From Alteromonas sp047556435 (GTDB lineage Bacteria > Pseudomonadota > Gammaproteobacteria > Enterobacterales > Alteromonadaceae): a stretch of DNA of 64,000 bases. The DNA lies in NCBI RefSeq assembly GCF_047556435.1, contig NZ_CP180210.1, positions 2,294,001 to 2,358,000 of the forward strand, given 5' to 3'. Made by a program: the position numbers and the translations under genes. Numbering within the stretch: the stretch's first letter is position 1; every line of letters starts with the position of its first letter. The notes under the pieces are model-generated. The model had not been told where the DNA came from and made no database searches. It was given only the letters and a program-made list of their open reading frames with translations. Shown here piece after piece: positions 62,389 through 64,000 of the stretch.

Positions 62389-62720
62389 CACGTTACCCCA
62401 GCATGCGTTCGGGCTCACTTTCTCAGGCCTACAGCCTGCTTTCCCTCTTTTCACTGCTTATTATGCGGGCATTGGCAATCGTTTATGGCTTGATATAACA
62501 CGGTAAATCGGTGTTATGACTCACTGGTAAAATGAAAGCGCGACACCGTCTCGTTAACGAAAACTGTGCTGACAGAAAACATGCAAATGACTATCTATCT
62601 GCCTGAACAGATCCACAGCATTTCATAAAAAAGCCACTTGCGTATCGAAGTGGCTTTTACCTGATGATATTAAAAGGTGGCGCTAAGTCAGGGCCCGATA
62701 TTAGAGACTCGCACCTTTGG
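62389..62720. other. Intergenic region between the lipoprotein and amylase genes
   Basis: These 332 bp contain no convincing gene. A dyad ATAACAC (62495-62501) / GTGTTAT (62511-62517) without a T run is seen, and one strong terminator hairpin lies near the right end (reported separately). The two flanking genes are convergent, so no promoter is expected. Confidence 0.5.
62629..62658. terminator. Hairpin terminator downstream of the amylase gene
   Basis: A stem of about 11 bp (AAAAGCCACTT with AAGTGGCTTTT, the right arm at 62648-62658) closes a loop of about 7-8 nt, with A/T runs on both sides. It lies between convergent genes about 62 bp past the amylase stop and may serve both directions. 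Confidence 0.8.
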
Positions 62721-64000
62721 CTATTGCACCTGCATCTGCGCAGTCATCGCTTCAATCAGTGACGGTGCGGTAACTTCGCCCTCACGAACCCATACCTGAA
62801 CCCCATTGGCGTTAACCGTTGAAGACAGGCTGTCTCCTTCAGCAACGGTGACAGACTTGCCGGATAACTGTTCCTGCCACTGTCCTTCCTGAAGAAACTG
62901 GCTGACTGACATTGTCGCAGGCTCGGCGCCTTTATTCAGCAGCACCAGCGCTGTCTGCGCAGTATTCTCATCCTGCAGTACACGATAAAACACCGCTTCA
63001 TTACCCTGCAACTTGACATTCACCTGCAGCCCACGCTGTAGCGCGGGCACTTGTTTACGTACATTCGCTATCGCTTTCAGCGACTGATAAATGTCACTTT
63101 GCGGCGCGCTATCAATATTGTCCTGCCCCAGGTAATTGCGGTTACCCGCATGTTCTGCCGTGCCGCGCATAAACCCAATTTCAGAGCCCTGGTACACCAC
63201 TGGTATCCCCCTGACGGTAAATAACCAGTTATGGGCATTAATGAAGCCTTCATCGATCGCATTCATTCTCGGCATATCATGGTTATCGTAGAATGTAGTC
63301 AAATCGTACGGGTTGTTGTACGGCCCGTGCGTCAGATACAGCACCTCTTCCATCTTTGCAAAATCGGATTCAGCAGGCTTTTCGAAGACACTTAGCATGG
63401 CCTTTTGCATGGGGAAGTCCAGTACGCTGATGCCACCGTTTTTCGGTAGCGTATGCTGCGCAATGAAATTAGCATCATACTGGAAGCTCTCACCAAACAT
63501 GTAAAAGCCCGGATGTTGCTCTCTGATGCGATCCGACGCCTCACGCCAGAAAGCATGGGGGACGTGACGAATAGTATCGATTCTGAAAGCGTCCGCGCCC
63601 TGCTCTATCCAATACAAATAACTGTTAATCAGATAATCCCTGACATCCGGATTGGTATCATCGAGGTTAGACAATTTCACCAAATCAGGATAATCATGAA
63701 AAAATGCATGTAACGGGTTCGTGTCAGGCGAGAGATCTTCAGGATGCAGATTCTGATGATCTGCCACCAAATTACCGTCTCTATCATAAATTTCACCATA
63801 CCCGGGCTGATCCTCTGGCATGGTAAAACTTGGCGTGCCGTGATTCGCGACAATGTCGAATACAGACTTCAGGCCAAACTCATTTCTCATCTTATCGGTA
63901 TATTGCTTAACGGTTAACGAGTCGCTCACCCAGTGCTCGTCAGGCTCATAAAAATTGGTTGCCCAGTAGCCATGATAGCCGGTTTTACCGCCATCTTTAA
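62721..64000 (-). CDS. GH13 alpha-amylase-family enzyme, 5' end missing
   Basis: The frame remains open to the right edge, so the N-terminus lies outside the window. The visible C-terminal part shows the four GH13 regions: I (DIVANHG), II with the nucleophile (GADAFRIDTIRHV), III with the acid/base (FGESF), and IV (FYDNHD). The segment GYHGYWATNFYEPDEHW is upstream of a GTG at 63929, showing that this GTG is internal. A beta-sandwich C-terminal domain ends the protein. It hydrolyses or transfers alpha-1,4-glucan bonds; cyclomaltodextrinase and alpha-amylase types are both possible. Confidence 0.93.
   Translation of the reverse strand, partial: KDGGKTGYHGYWATNFYEPDEHWVSDSLTVKQYTDKMRNEFGLKSVFDIVANHGTPSFTMPEDQPGYGEIYDRDGNLVADHQNLHPEDLSPDTNPLHAFFHDYPDLVKLSNLDDTNPDVRDYLINSYLYWIEQGADAFRIDTIRHVPHAFWREASDRIREQHPGFYMFGESFQYDANFIAQHTLPKNGGISVLDFPMQKAMLSVFEKPAESDFAKMEEVLYLTHGPYNNPYDLTTFYDNHDMPRMNAIDEGFINAHNWLFTVRGIPVVYQGSEIGFMRGTAEHAGNRNYLGQDNIDSAPQSDIYQSLKAIANVRKQVPALQRGLQVNVKLQGNEAVFYRVLQDENTAQTALVLLNKGAEPATMSVSQFLQEGQWQEQLSGKSVTVAEGDSLSSTVNANGVQVWVREGEVTAPSLIEAMTAQMQVQ

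Noticed and set aside
1..64000. CRISPR arrays, tRNA or rRNA genes, prophage or integrase genes, toxin-antitoxin or defence islands
   Set aside because: No regularly spaced repeats, cloverleaf-like or rRNA stretches, integrases, phage structural genes or recognisable defence genes were seen on reading through; short RNAs could still be missed without a model search.

Overview
The window looks like a stretch of chromosome from a marine gammaproteobacterium of the Alteromonas group (Alteromonadaceae). This is inferred from the gene set: a VolA/Pla-1/cef-type surface lipase, a PsrA regulator, a valine-degradation operon, and gene orders also known from E. coli, namely pabB-nudL-sdaA and yejK / yejL-yejM. 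Base composition is even and no plasmid, prophage, rRNA, tRNA or CRISPR locus was recognised. The only mobile element is one complete IS256-family insertion sequence.

Layout. 1-2.9 kb: the end of an ABC-type export operon (ATPase plus two different MacB/FtsX-like permeases). 2.9-10.4 kb: a SRAP-domain DNA-damage protein, a membrane diguanylate cyclase, rmuC, a class I fumarase, and pabB overlapping a nudL-like Nudix gene. 10.8-17.5 kb: sdaA, cysB, a sensor-less histidine kinase followed by a membrane-anchored coiled-coil protein, and a LysR regulator divergent from a two-subunit CoA transferase. 17.7-22.3 kb: a DEAD-box helicase, the IS256 element, an EF-hand protein, trhO and a small unknown. 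22.4-31 kb: a receiver-TPR protein with a small lipoprotein, a DMT transporter with a DUF6279-type lipoprotein, pfkA, a LytS/LytTR two-component pair, a Mpo1-like membrane protein and a PilZ protein.

31-39 kb: an M61 peptidase, an M23 peptidase behind a duplicated QueD-like gene, yejK, yejL-yejM, and rlmA-gmhB. 39-44 kb: a valine/isobutyrate operon read leftward (mmsA, acyl-CoA dehydrogenase, 3-hydroxyisobutyryl-CoA hydrolase, mmsB) with a palindrome resembling a LiuR-type site in front. 44-50.3 kb: a second receiver-TPR protein, a second beta-hydroxyacid dehydrogenase, glutathione peroxidase with D-lactate dehydrogenase, nif3-cmoM and a small protein with a histone H1-like tail. 50.5-57.6 kb: sohB-psrA and two large lipoprotein hydrolases (a penicillin/AHL acylase-type Ntn hydrolase and a VolA-type lipase). 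57.9-64 kb: yciK, glnS, a LacI regulator, a small lipoprotein and the 3' part of a GH13 alpha-amylase cut by the right edge.

Most of the window is housekeeping and central metabolism. The best candidates for something undescribed are the dispersed signalling set (two paralogous receiver-TPR proteins, with a small histidine kinase as a possible partner), the paired acylase and lipase lipoproteins beside a PsrA-like fatty-acid regulator, and the small H1-tailed protein. Functions of recognised families are established knowledge applied by sequence resemblance; links between loci are inference.
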